Source of the DNA: Candidatus Vecturithrix granuli
Lineage (GTDB): Bacteria; Moduliflexota; Moduliflexia; Moduliflexales; Moduliflexaceae
DNA length: 39,015 nt
Direction of reading: 5' to 3'
NCBI GenBank assembly: GCA_000739535.1
Contig: DF820465.1
Location: 664,910-703,924, forward strand
The notes beneath the pieces are model-generated. The model did not search any database, was not told the DNA's origin, and saw only the letters and a list, made by a program, of their open reading frames with translations. Below, piece after piece: positions 6,882-15,125 of the stretch (position 1 is its first letter; every line of letters starts with the position of its first letter). The translations under genes and the position numbers were made by a program.

Positions 6882-9332
6882 TTAAACCTCAACTTTTTCT
6901 TTTGTCTGCTCCTGCATGGGAACCCCTATTCGGGCGTTCCCCTGTCGAACTCCGTAGTGCGGTAGTTCCCACATAGGAGTGGAGGAATAAAAACTTTTTC
7001 TCCATTCTTGTTGGCCGGAATACTCATGGAATTCAGGGCGATATTCCGGCACAATGTCTTGAAGTTTCTGTTTAATCTTACTGCTATCAAAGGTACGCGA
7101 AACCTCTAAAAGCGACGTTATTTGATCGTGCAGCTTATTCATGTTACTGCCGTTCCCACGCAGCACCATGATTTTTTCATGTTGAGTTTCTACGATGCCT
7201 TCCCCCTGAGTAATCAGCTCTTCATGCAATTTTTCTCCCGGACGTAAGCCTGTAAATCGGATATCAATATCAGTTCCCGGTTCATAACCATGCAGGCGAA
7301 TCAAATCTTGCGCCAGGTCAACAATTTTGACCGGATTACCCATGTCTAACAGAAAAATTTCACCGCCTACGCCCATGGCCGCCGCTTGTAAAATCAGTTG
7401 TGCAGCTTCGGGAATGCTCATAAAATATCTGGTGATCTCAGGATGAGTCACGGTCAAAGGCCCCCCTCGTGCAATTTGCTCCTGAAACAGAGGAATCACA
7501 GAACCTGAACTTCCCAGGACGTTGCCAAAGCGCACGACTATGAAACGGCTGTCAGCATGATTGTTGGCCCCGATCACTAATTGTTCGGCAATGCGTTTCG
7601 TGGCCCCCATGACATTGGTTGGGCGCACAGCTTTATCTGTCGAAACCAGGACAAATTTTTTGACCGCATATTCCTGAGCAAGCTGCAAAAGATTACTCGT
7701 TCCAACGACATTGTTTTTTACCGCCTCCCAGGGTTGGCATTCCTGCATTGGCACATGCTTATATGCCGCTGCATGAAAAATAATCTGCGGATGAAAACTG
7801 CTAAAAACCTGCCTGAGTGTTTCCGGATCGCGTATATCTCGCAGAAATCCGATCGTATTGAGCGATGGAAAACGTTGGGTGCATTCCATTTGAATCCGGA
7901 ACAGGTGAAATTCATTCATGTCAACCAACGCGATGGCTTCGGGAGAAAATCGCGTGATTTGCCGGACGAGTTCGCTGCCGATCGAGCCGCCGGCTCCGGT
8001 CACAAGAATGCGCTTGCCTTGCAGAGTCGCAAAAATCGCCTCTTTATCCAGCCGCACTTCTTCGCGCCCCAATAAATCTTGAATCGTCACTTCGCGCGAC
8101 GCTTTGACCGACAACGTGCCATTAATCAATTCTCCCAGAGAGGGCACTATTCGAAAAGGCTTTCCACTTGCTTCACACAACGCCACAATCCGACGCACCT
8201 GGGCGGCCGTGGCCGACGGAATTGCGATTAAAATCTGATCAAACAACGAGTGAAAATTCTTGATCTGTTCCAGACGATCTAACACTTTGACCCCATGAAT
8301 GCTCATCTCCAATTTTTCCGTATTGTCGTCGAGAAATCCGATCGGATCAAAACGTAAAGAAGGATTCTCAAGAATCTCTCTGACAACTTTTTCTCCGGTA
8401 TTCCCTGCTCCGATAATCAGAAGCCGCGTTCTTGTACTGGCGCTGCGGTGAGAAAAAGACGTGTTGCGGAATTTTTTCTCCCTCTGAGAACAATAGAGGC
8501 GCGTTCCCACGCGCGCTCCGGCAACCAGTAACAAGGTGATCCCCCAATCCAGCATGAACACCGAACGAGGATAACCCTGAAAGCGATAGAGCAGGAGAAT
8601 CACGAGCACAACTCCTAAGCTGCTGACAATGCTGGCTTTCCCGATCTTCAACAAATCTTCAACGCCAGTGTAACGCCATAATCCCTGATAGATGCGGAAA
8701 AAGACAAAGATGGCGATCTTCATGCTCACAACTAACGGCAGCGTGTTGAGAAATGTCATGAACTGCGCAGCTGGAATCTGAAATTCGAATCGTAGCAGAT
8801 ATGACGCATAAAACGCGAGAGTCACAAGAAAAATGTCAATCAAACAGCTTCCCAACCGGATCAGGACGATTTTTTTTCGATCAGGGCAGAAAAGGTTGAG
8901 TAGATCGGGAAAGAGCGATTGGCGCAGATTCTCTGACAGCGTCACGCGAATCGAGGTGCGAAGTCCGCCGATGAACAAAAAAGAGAGTAAACCGTCAATC
9001 AGGAACACCGAACGTGGGTATCCTTCAAATCCGGATACAAGCAGCAAGGCAGTCATAATAACCGCCGTGCTGAGAAGGATTGCTCGCGCGATATTGATCA
9101 CGTCAGCCAGATTGGTATAGCGCCACATTCCATGATAGGCGGAAAATAACGCCAGAATACTGAGTTTCGTGAAAAGCACGAAGGGGAGAGCTTGTAACAT
9201 GGCATTCCTGTGCTGAGGCGGGATTGCCATCTCAAAGCGCAGGGCGTATGCAGCATATAAGGACAAAACACTGAAACACACGTCTGCAAACAGCATGAGA
9301 TAGAAATTTTTATGACGAGGCAAGAGTTTCAT
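6882..9332 (-). CDS. PglF/CapD-type NDP-sugar 4,6-dehydratase with duplicated membrane module
   Basis: An 816-residue membrane enzyme of the WbpM/FlaA1/PglF family, probably UDP-GlcNAc 4,6-dehydratase. A first nucleotide-binding-like domain starts with LLIIGAGNTGE (304-314). The catalytic SDR domain has ILVTGAGGSIG (442-452), S564 in VSTDKA, and M575xxxK579 (VMGATKR), the Met replacing Tyr as usual in this family. The oddity is the N-terminus. The four-helix membrane module occurs twice, at about 14-130 and 155-280, each copy with LRFE, a G-WRYT segment and GYPRSVF. Typical homologues of about 600-650 residues have it once. GGAGG precedes the ATG. The gene ends the long minus-strand run, 327 bases after the aminotransferase gene. 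With the neighbouring PglE-, PglD- and PglC-like genes it suggests di-N-acetylbacillosamine synthesis. Confidence 0.88.
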   Translation of the reverse strand: MKLLPRHKNFYLMLFADVCFSVLSLYAAYALRFEMAIPPQHRNAMLQALPFVLFTKLSILALFSAYHGMWRYTNLADVINIARAILLSTAVIMTALLLVSGFEGYPRSVFLIDGLLSFLFIGGLRTSIRVTLSENLRQSLFPDLLNLFCPDRKKIVLIRLGSCLIDIFLVTLAFYASYLLRFEFQIPAAQFMTFLNTLPLVVSMKIAIFVFFRIYQGLWRYTGVEDLLKIGKASIVSSLGVVLVILLLYRFQGYPRSVFMLDWGITLLLVAGARVGTRLYCSQREKKFRNTSFSHRSASTRTRLLIIGAGNTGEKVVREILENPSLRFDPIGFLDDNTEKLEMSIHGVKVLDRLEQIKNFHSLFDQILIAIPSATAAQVRRIVALCEASGKPFRIVPSLGELINGTLSVKASREVTIQDLLGREEVRLDKEAIFATLQGKRILVTGAGGSIGSELVRQITRFSPEAIALVDMNEFHLFRIQMECTQRFPSLNTIGFLRDIRDPETLRQVFSSFHPQIIFHAAAYKHVPMQECQPWEAVKNNVVGTSNLLQLAQEYAVKKFVLVSTDKAVRPTNVMGATKRIAEQLVIGANNHADSRFIVVRFGNVLGSSGSVIPLFQEQIARGGPLTVTHPEITRYFMSIPEAAQLILQAAAMGVGGEIFLLDMGNPVKIVDLAQDLIRLHGYEPGTDIDIRFTGLRPGEKLHEELITQGEGIVETQHEKIMVLRGNGSNMNKLHDQITSLLEVSRTFDSSKIKQKLQDIVPEYRPEFHEYSGQQEWRKSFYSSTPMWELPHYGVRQGNARIGVPMQEQTKEKVEV

Positions 9333-9491
9333 TCTTGGGCATCCTCCGAACGGAATAAAAAAAGGGTTTTCCTTATTTAGAAACTGTTCTCAGAAAAAGG
9401 TTAAACCCTAAAAACGCCTAACGCCTTATTCTTCTATATGTTAACCGAAATTTATGTGAGGATGACAAAATAGAAGACGGCTACTTGCCTA

Positions 9492-9506
9492 AAGCGGGAC
9501 CCGCTT
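9492..9506. repeat. short GC palindrome
   Basis: AAGCGGG-A-CCCGCTT is a perfect palindrome with 7-base arms, 14 bases upstream of the long hairpin. It looks like one unit of an intergenic repeat. Confidence 0.5.
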
Positions 9507-9520
9507 ATTCCGCCATAATG

Positions 9521-9599
9521 ACAACAACGGATGCAAGGAATCAGCGGATGGTTGGACGCACCTCGATGGTATCCGTTGATTCCTGACATCCGTTGTTGT
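9521..9599. repeat. long imperfect hairpin, repeat element or terminator
   Basis: Two 29-base arms, 9521-9549 and 9571-9599, are inverted copies with three mismatches and a 21-base loop. Both carry the word ACAACAACGGATG or its complement. The element lies 60-140 bases past the aminotransferase stop. The stem is far longer than a normal intrinsic terminator and has no U-run, so a mobile palindromic repeat is the better guess. Confidence 0.65.
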
Positions 9600-9659
9600 G
9601 TTGTGGCGTCCACATAGTCTGGAAGACTCCCGGAACCTCTAAGACTCCGAGAATCCCGA

Positions 9660-10796
9660 TTAAAGAACTCGCTGAAGGCAGGCAATCACGCGATCCTGAT
9701 CTTCCTCAGTTAAATTTGAGCCAGAAGGCAGGCAAAGGCCCTGTGTAAAAACGGTGGTTGAAAAATCGGCATGTTCTTCATGCGGGTAGTAGAGTGAGCC
9801 TGCAAATACCGGTTGCAGATGGAGAGGTTTCCAAACCGGGCGCCCTTCGATATTCTCTTGTTCGAGCGCATCGAGTACCTGATTGGGCGTCAGCGGGCAG
9901 CGATGCGGATCAAGGGTAAGCACCGTCAGCCACCGGTTTGAGCGTCCGGTGGGCGCTTCAGGCATAAATTCGATTCCGTCACGATTCCCCAACTGTTCAA
10001 CATAGCGGTCGAAAATCCGCCGCCGTTCTGCGATGCGGTCGTCTAGCCAGCGCAGCTGCCCACGCCCGATAGCAGCCAGCACATTACTCAGCCGGTAATT
10101 ATAGCCGATCTCGCTATGCTGGTAGTGCCGCGCCGGGTCTCTGGCCTGGGTGGCCCAGAATCGGCATTTTTCAAGGGCTTCGCGATCATCGGAGACTAAC
10201 ATGCCGCCGCCGGAGGTGTTCAGAATTTTATTGCCGTTGAAGGAATAAATACCAAACGCGCCGAAGGTCCCGCTCGCTTTGCCTTTATAGCTTGCGCCCA
10301 GGGATTCTGCCGCATCTTCAATCACTGGTACGTCGTATTGCTGGCAGAGCGTCAGCAGCGGATCAAAATTCGCGCTTTGCCCATACAGATTGACGATAAT
10401 GACTGCCTTTGGAAATTTGCCTGTCTGCTCAGCGTCTTTAAAGGCTCGTTCTAATGCCAGAGGTGACATATTCCAGGAGTCCGGCTCAGAATCAATAAAA
10501 ATTGGCTCGGCCCCTTGATAGATCACTGGGCAGACGCTGCCAATAAAGGTCAGCGACGAACAAAACACGCAGTCTCCGGGCCCAACTCCGAGATAACGCA
10601 GCGCTAAATGAATGGCGGCCGTGCCGGAGCAGAGCGCTACAGCCCCTTGAATACCCACATATTCCGCAAGCTCGCGTTCGAAAGCATCTACCTGCGGGCC
10701 AAGCGGCGCAATCCAGTTACTGACAAAGGCCTCGGTCACCAATTGTTGTTCATATTTCCCAATATGAGGGGGAGAAAGATAAATTCGTTTTTGCAT
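9660..10796 (-). CDS. DegT/DnrJ/EryC1-type sugar aminotransferase (PglE-like)
   Basis: A 378-residue PLP-dependent aminotransferase that would aminate a 4-keto-6-deoxy nucleotide sugar. It starts IYLSPPHIGKYEQQ, and the AFVSNWIAPLGPQVDAFE segment is typical of the PglE/EpsN branch. The PLP lysine is K190 in SFNGNKILNTSGGG, and D161 of IEDAAES should bind the pyridine nitrogen. The C-terminal EGRPVWKPLHLQPVF is also family-typical. AAGG lies about 7 bases before the ATG. The likely substrate is UDP-2-acetamido-2,6-dideoxy-4-keto-glucose from the PglF-like enzyme encoded next, and the product would go to the PglD-like acetyltransferase. It is separated from both partners by unusually long gaps for this locus. 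Confidence 0.9.
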   Translation of the reverse strand: MQKRIYLSPPHIGKYEQQLVTEAFVSNWIAPLGPQVDAFERELAEYVGIQGAVALCSGTAAIHLALRYLGVGPGDCVFCSSLTFIGSVCPVIYQGAEPIFIDSEPDSWNMSPLALERAFKDAEQTGKFPKAVIIVNLYGQSANFDPLLTLCQQYDVPVIEDAAESLGASYKGKASGTFGAFGIYSFNGNKILNTSGGGMLVSDDREALEKCRFWATQARDPARHYQHSEIGYNYRLSNVLAAIGRGQLRWLDDRIAERRRIFDRYVEQLGNRDGIEFMPEAPTGRSNRWLTVLTLDPHRCPLTPNQVLDALEQENIEGRPVWKPLHLQPVFAGSLYYPHEEHADFSTTVFTQGLCLPSGSNLTEEDQDRVIACLQRVL

Positions 10797-10847
10797 AGTC
10801 GAACCTTCTCCTTTCTAACGTTTTGAGAATACGATGTTCATACAGGA

Positions 10848-11009
10848 CTACGACCTGACTGCTCCCAGACTCCTACCCTGTTTTGAACCACCGCGCTTAC
10901 CGGAGGATTCATAGGCATCTGCCAGAGCTAACAACGATTGAGAAATCGAGATGGAAGGAAGTTCCGCCTCTCTGAGTCGCTCACGCTTGACGTCGGCCCG
11001 CGGATAACA
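10848..11009 (-). pseudogene. coding-like remnant of unknown origin
   Basis: Between an in-frame TAG at 11010-11012 and a TAG at 10848-10850, the minus strand reads 53 codons with a natural-looking composition: YPRADVKRERLREAELPSIS, then SQSLLALADAYESSGKRGG. There is no start codon with a ribosome site. I do not recognise the family. A C-terminal scrap of a transposase or accessory gene is possible but unproven. Confidence 0.25.
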
Positions 11010-11047
11010 CTATACCCACTCTTTCATACGAGTGAACTCCGTGTTAT
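11004..11047. repeat. hairpin with symmetric internal loop
   Basis: The outer arms ATAACAC (11004-11010) and GTGTTAT (11041-11047) and the inner arms CACTC (11017-11021) and GAGTG (11030-11034) are separated by 6-base unpaired stretches on both sides, with an 8-base loop. The shape resembles ends of IS200/IS605-type elements, but no transposase gene is seen. Confidence 0.4.
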
Positions 11048-11171
11048 TCATCGTACCCCTGAAATAAGTTAACTCTACGTCTCTTTTTTGGTTCAGATAT
11101 CACATACTGTGCGCAAAAAAGATTTTATGTCAAGCCAAAGATCGTTGTGTTCGATATGTTCCTGTCCAGTT

Positions 11172-11807
11172 TCAAGTTATTTTTTTCATTCTGGCGGGGA
11201 TCCCGACGACCGTGACACCATCGGGGACGTCGTTAATCACGGTTGCGCCCGCGCCGACCGTGACATCTGAGCCGATCCGAATATTAGGAATAATCACGGC
11301 GCCTGCGCCAATTAAGGTGCGCTCACCGACCGTCACGCCGCCGCACAGTCGAACTCCCGGCGCGATATGTGTCAGATTCCCCACCGCACAATCGTGATCA
11401 ACGGAGGCCGCGGTATTGATAATGACGTGTTCGCCAATGGTCGTATCCGCGTTGATGACCGCGCTAGCCATGACAACCGTACCATGTCCGATAACAACGC
11501 CCCTGGAAACAGAGGCCGACGGATGAAGCGCACGCCCGAAATCAACACCGCGGTCGCTCAGAATCCTACTCACGCGATGCCGGATGTCATTATGACCTAT
11601 AGCGATGATCATTTTCATTTCATGACCGTCTAACGCAGCTAAGCCGCCGATGACCTTATACCCGAACACTTCTTGTCCCCAGAGGATGTGATTATCATCG
11701 AATAACCCGCCGATGACATAACGTCCTTCGCGCTCGATAATATCAATGACCACTTTGGCGTGGCCGCTTGCCCCGAAAAGATAACATGTTTCTTGCTGCG
11801 TTTTCAT
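11172..11807 (-). CDS. pglD: PglD/NeuD-type sugar N-acetyltransferase
   Basis: I chose the ATG at 11807 (211 residues, MKTQQETCYLFGASGHAKVV). It gives the canonical start of the PglD N-terminal domain, and TAGGAA precedes it, overlapping the stop of the PglC-like gene. The N-terminal Rossmann-like part binds the nucleotide sugar. From about residue 95 on, hexapeptide repeats form a left-handed beta helix (IGHGTVV, IGEHVIIN, IGSDVTVG). H138 in ASVDHDC is the probable catalytic base. The reaction expected is acetyl-CoA-dependent N-acetylation of the UDP-4-amino sugar to UDP-di-N-acetylbacillosamine. The gap to the PglC-like gene is 11 bases. O-acetyltransferases share this fold, but the neighbours favour the bacillosamine role. 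Confidence 0.87.
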   Translation of the reverse strand: MKTQQETCYLFGASGHAKVVIDIIEREGRYVIGGLFDDNHILWGQEVFGYKVIGGLAALDGHEMKMIIAIGHNDIRHRVSRILSDRGVDFGRALHPSASVSRGVVIGHGTVVMASAVINADTTIGEHVIINTAASVDHDCAVGNLTHIAPGVRLCGGVTVGERTLIGAGAVIIPNIRIGSDVTVGAGATVINDVPDGVTVVGIPARMKKIT

Positions 11808-11818
11808 GCGAATATTTC

Positions 11819-12439
11819 CTAAAGATTGTACCCGCGAAATTCTTCCATTGTGGCCTGTCCTGGCTGATTGATGCCTTCCCGCTTGATCACGTGTACAAAC
11901 GTGAGGAACAAAATTTTTATGTCTAACCAGAGCGACCAATTGTCCACATACCAGATGTCATACGCGAACTTTTCTTCCCAGGAAAGGGCGTTGCGGCCGT
12001 TAATTTGCGCCCAGCCCGTAACGCCTGGTTTGACCTCATGCCTGCGCATTTGTTCCGGGGTGTACCGTTCCAGATATTGCACCAGCAGTGGGCGCGGCCC
12101 GACTAAACTCATGTCCCCTTTCAGCACGTTCCAGAGTTCCGGCAGTTCATCCAGCGACGCGGCGCGTAAAAACTTGCCAAAAGGCGTCAAGCGTTCGGCG
12201 TCCGGAAGCAAGTGCCCCTGTTCGTCGCGCCGGTCCGTCATGGTGCGAAATTTGTACATAGTAAACGGTTTACCGTGTAATCCCGGGCGAACTTGACAAA
12301 AAATCGTTGGACAATCTAACTTCACACGTATCAGTAAGAGAATCAGTAACATCACTGGCCATAATAGAAATATCGCAGGAATTACCACTACCAGATCCAC
12401 CAAACGTTTCACCATCTGGAGTTGTTTCCTGGGGTTCAT
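11819..12439 (-). CDS. pglC: PglC-type phosphoglycosyltransferase (initiating sugar transferase)
   Basis: 206 residues from the ATG at 12439, which overlaps the preceding glycosyltransferase stop as ATGA. It is a small monotopic phosphoglycosyltransferase of the bacterial sugar transferase family. It has one N-terminal membrane segment (about 12-36), KFRTM at 63-67, the catalytic Asp-Glu dyad D97-E98 in SLDELPELWN, GDMSLVGPRPL at 108-118 and KPGVTGWAQINGRN. It has no extra N-terminal helices, unlike WcaJ/WbaP, so it matches PglC in size. It would move phospho-sugar, probably di-N-acetylbacillosamine phosphate, onto undecaprenyl phosphate at the inner membrane and so start the repeat unit. The sugar identity is inferred from the neighbouring genes. 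Confidence 0.9.
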   Translation of the reverse strand: MNPRKQLQMVKRLVDLVVVIPAIFLLWPVMLLILLLIRVKLDCPTIFCQVRPGLHGKPFTMYKFRTMTDRRDEQGHLLPDAERLTPFGKFLRAASLDELPELWNVLKGDMSLVGPRPLLVQYLERYTPEQMRRHEVKPGVTGWAQINGRNALSWEEKFAYDIWYVDNWSLWLDIKILFLTFVHVIKREGINQPGQATMEEFRGYNL

Positions 12440-13683
12440 GCCTGCCTCTCTTGTTTGATTGCGATGTGGTGCAAAATTTCTAAAAGTTGGGCGGCTAGTT
12501 GATCCCGCGAAAATTGTGTTTCCGCCAATCGGCGAGCATTTTTGCCATAACGGGCGCATAATTCAGGATGATCTCGTAAATAAGTCACCTGTTCGACAAG
12601 CGACTCAGCATTTTCCGGTTGAACAAACACTCCGACTTCATACGTATTTACAAGTTCTTGCAGCCATCCCGGAGTATTGACGAGCACCGGGCGTCCCGCA
12701 GCTAAGGCATCAAAAAACTTGTTTGGAGAACAGGTATAAAGTACGGGAACATTCTTATAGATCGTCATGCACACATCTGACGCCGCGGCTAACTGAGCAA
12801 TGTAGTCTTTCTCCGGAACGGAATCTGAAAAGACCACATTCATAAGGTGATGTTGCTGACAGAACGCCTGGAGTTCAGCACGCCGTTTTCCGTGCCCATG
12901 TAACACAAACACGATCTGCTGCTCTTGCTTTGTTTGTAAAATGCGAGCTGCCTGGAGCACATAGGTCAAGTCATTAGCCTCTCCCATTGCTCCGAAGTAT
13001 GTACACACAAAACGTCCATGTAATCTCAAACGATCTCGGACAGCCGCGCCATCAACATCCGGATGAAAGAGTTCAATATCTGAGGCATTTGGGATCACGC
13101 TTACCTTCTGAGCAGCGACGCCGGCTTGTTGAACGCCTTCAGCCATGCCCGGTGAGAGGGCCACAATATGTTCGGCATGTCTATAGATCGTCCTTTCTAA
13201 CCATCGAGCAAGGGCAATATTCACAGGATTTTTTAAGGCTGCCATTTGAATAGGAGCCTCAGGCCACAAATCTCGTACTTCAAATACGAAGGGCACGCGC
13301 CATCGTTTCCTGGCAAAGAGCGCAGGAATTCCGATTGTCAGGGGGGTTGAGGTCGCAAAGATTACATCTGGCATAGAAAGGGAAAATAGGGCACAGGAAC
13401 TTATCAGCGCAAAGTGGAGAAAATTGAACATACGTTTCCAATAAGAGAGGGTGGTGCCATACCGGCTATCCGCATACCCGGCTTTGATCTCTATCACTTG
13501 AATTCCCATAATTTCTCGTTTTCTGAACGGATTTTTTCCGGTCCAGGGGAAAGAGCGATCCTGAGCGGTCAACATGGTGACCTGATGTCCGGCGTTCACA
13601 AAACGACGGGCAAATTCATAGGATCGCGTTCCTCCTACTTGTTGAGGAGTAATAAAATATTGATGCAGGTATAAAATATGCAT
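12436..13683 (-). CDS. GT4 glycosyltransferase (WbuB-like)
   Basis: About 415 residues from the ATG at 13683, preceded by GAGAGGTGGAG. It starts MHILYLHQYFITPQQVGGTR, with an N-terminal GT-B domain carrying GGTRSYEFARRFVNAGH, the opening typical of WbuB-like transferases. The C-terminal donor-binding domain has IPNASDIELFHP, FGAMGEANDL and CSPNKFFDALAAGRPVLVN in place of the classical E-x7-E segment. It probably adds the second sugar to the PglC product, since the two genes overlap by four bases. Donor and linkage cannot be told. Confidence 0.86.
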   Translation of the reverse strand: MHILYLHQYFITPQQVGGTRSYEFARRFVNAGHQVTMLTAQDRSFPWTGKNPFRKREIMGIQVIEIKAGYADSRYGTTLSYWKRMFNFLHFALISSCALFSLSMPDVIFATSTPLTIGIPALFARKRWRVPFVFEVRDLWPEAPIQMAALKNPVNIALARWLERTIYRHAEHIVALSPGMAEGVQQAGVAAQKVSVIPNASDIELFHPDVDGAAVRDRLRLHGRFVCTYFGAMGEANDLTYVLQAARILQTKQEQQIVFVLHGHGKRRAELQAFCQQHHLMNVVFSDSVPEKDYIAQLAAASDVCMTIYKNVPVLYTCSPNKFFDALAAGRPVLVNTPGWLQELVNTYEVGVFVQPENAESLVEQVTYLRDHPELCARYGKNARRLAETQFSRDQLAAQLLEILHHIAIKQERQA

Positions 13684-13717
13684 TAGTCTCCACCTCTCTG
13701 GCAGATCGCTCAAAACG

Positions 13718-15034
13718 CTACCAGGCAATTCCTTGGTAATTGGGATTTTCGATAGATTCTATGCTACCAACAAGATCAATGACCGAAATTCCTTGTTCCA
13801 ACCAGGATACAATACGTTCCCTGGCAACCGGGTGACCGACAATGACGGTTTCGCAGACGTTCAAGGCAGAAAGCGTCTTGACAAAACATTGAGTAAGATG
13901 AGGGATTCGCTTGTCAATATAGGCCTTGTTTGATCCTATCAACCAGGCCGTACGTACATATTCATCCCAAATTGAAATGGTAAAGCCTTTTCCAATCAGC
14001 CGTTCTGCCAGTTCGACCAGGGGACTTTCGCGCAAATCGTCTGTGCCCGGCTTAAAAGATAAGCCTACTAAACCGACCTGATGTTGACTTCCCGTAATAA
14101 TCATCTGGAGCACATGCTCTATTTGGTGGGCGTTACTGGTTAAGATATTTTCACACATCGGAAGAGACACACCCGCCATGCGAGACGCGTAGATTAATGC
14201 CCGCAGATCTTTTGGCAAACAGGAACCGCCAAATGCAAACCCGGGGCGTAAATATTTGGGAGAAATATTCAACCTGGTATCAGCGCAAAAAATATCCATA
14301 ACGACTCGACTATCAATAGCAAACGCTTTACAAAGCTGGCCGATTTCGTTGGCAAAGGTGATCTTAACAGCATGGAAAGCATTATCTGCATATTTCACCA
14401 TTTCGGTTGTTTCAAGCGAAGCGGTAAAACGAGGCGCCTCTATAGCAGAATAGAGCTCAAATACTTGCCGCCCTGCGCCTGTTGTACGCTCTCCCACGAG
14501 AATTTTCGGAGGATGATAAAAATCCTCTACTGAGCTCCCTTCACGCAGAAACTCCGGGTGAAACACAATATCGTAGCGTTCGCCGGCCGGTCGGCCGGCA
14601 TGTTGTTCAAGAATCGGGAGTAAACGTGATCGAGTTGTCCCCGGGAAAACTGTACTCCGTAAAATAAGTAAAAATGGGGTCAAGCGTTCTCGAAGCGCGT
14701 CGCCGATTTCTGCGATCACGGTTTCAGCATAAGAGGTATTTAAGTTGCCATTGCCCAAAGAGGGAGTTCCTACACAGATAAACCCCATGTCGCTGTTTTG
14801 CACTGCTTCCCAGCCGTGCATTGTCGCTCTTAAACGACCAGAGTGAACAGCCGCGTGCACCAACTCATCCATCCCTTTTTCAAGCAGAGGAGATTTTCCC
14901 TGATTGACGCTTTCAACTTTGGCCTGTATGACGTCGACCCCGATAATGTCATGTCCATCATGGGCCAAACATGCTGCGGTCACCATGCCAACATATCCTA
15001 ATCCAAATACACTAATACGCAAATTATTTGCCAT
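13718..15034 (-). CDS. algD: GDP-mannose 6-dehydrogenase (AlgD-like)
   Basis: 438 residues from the ATG at 15034; a longer reading from 15073 adds an untypical leader. It oxidises GDP-mannose to GDP-mannuronate in two NAD-dependent steps. The N-terminus reads LRISVFGLGYVGMVTAACLA, the nucleophile is C272 in GFAFGGSCLPKDLRAL, and the C-terminus has GLSFKPGTDDLRESPLVELA, NKAYIDKRIPHL and a final GIAW, all as in the AlgD branch rather than UDP-glucose dehydrogenases. UDP-sugar dehydrogenase activity cannot be excluded. In Pseudomonas this is the committing enzyme for alginate. Here it supplies a uronic acid to a Wzx/Wzy-type polymer, and the heparinase-like gene directly upstream fits a uronic-acid-containing product. 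Confidence 0.87.
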   Translation of the reverse strand: MANNLRISVFGLGYVGMVTAACLAHDGHDIIGVDVIQAKVESVNQGKSPLLEKGMDELVHAAVHSGRLRATMHGWEAVQNSDMGFICVGTPSLGNGNLNTSYAETVIAEIGDALRERLTPFLLILRSTVFPGTTRSRLLPILEQHAGRPAGERYDIVFHPEFLREGSSVEDFYHPPKILVGERTTGAGRQVFELYSAIEAPRFTASLETTEMVKYADNAFHAVKITFANEIGQLCKAFAIDSRVVMDIFCADTRLNISPKYLRPGFAFGGSCLPKDLRALIYASRMAGVSLPMCENILTSNAHQIEHVLQMIITGSQHQVGLVGLSFKPGTDDLRESPLVELAERLIGKGFTISIWDEYVRTAWLIGSNKAYIDKRIPHLTQCFVKTLSALNVCETVIVGHPVARERIVSWLEQGISVIDLVGSIESIENPNYQGIAW

Positions 15035-15125
15035 GTCCAACACACAACCTGTTTGCTTTTGGCTGATAAACAAAGCTGTTTATCCTTGCGTCCTCAAACA
15101 AAGCGGTTTGCATGGACAACTCCTC

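Larger units (their letters stand above)
9333..9659. other. intergenic stretch with palindromes, no gene seen
   Basis: This stretch lies between the aminotransferase gene (stop at 9660) and the start of the PglF-like gene. It holds the long hairpin 9521-9599, a 7-base-arm palindrome at 9492-9506, and AGGGTTT/AAACCCT at 9363-9369 and 9403-9409. A short open frame on the minus strand runs through the repeats and has no recognisable protein character. A separate promoter for the PglF-like gene may lie here but I cannot define it. Confidence 0.5.
10797..11171. other. intergenic stretch with a possible gene remnant and a hairpin
   Basis: This 375-base gap lies between the PglD-like gene and the PglE-like gene, in an operon whose other gaps are mostly under 60 bases. 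It holds a coding-like remnant (10848-11009) and a two-step hairpin (11004-11047). A perfect TTGACA hexamer on the minus strand (11133 to 11128) has no well-spaced -10 box that I can see. It may be the scar of an insertion or of a lost gene. Confidence 0.4.

Noticed and set aside
9416-9422. GCCTAAC, matching the integron attC R'' core pattern
   Set aside because: No partner GTTAGGC at a suitable distance and no integrase or cassette structure nearby.
9452-9685. 77-codon minus-strand frame across the intergenic repeats
   Set aside because: It overlaps the aminotransferase end, runs through the long hairpin and has no protein character or ribosome site.
11004-11047. Hairpin considered as an attC recombination site
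   Set aside because: The arms do not fit the RYYYAAC/GTTRRRY core boxes and the extrahelical bases are not in the attC pattern.
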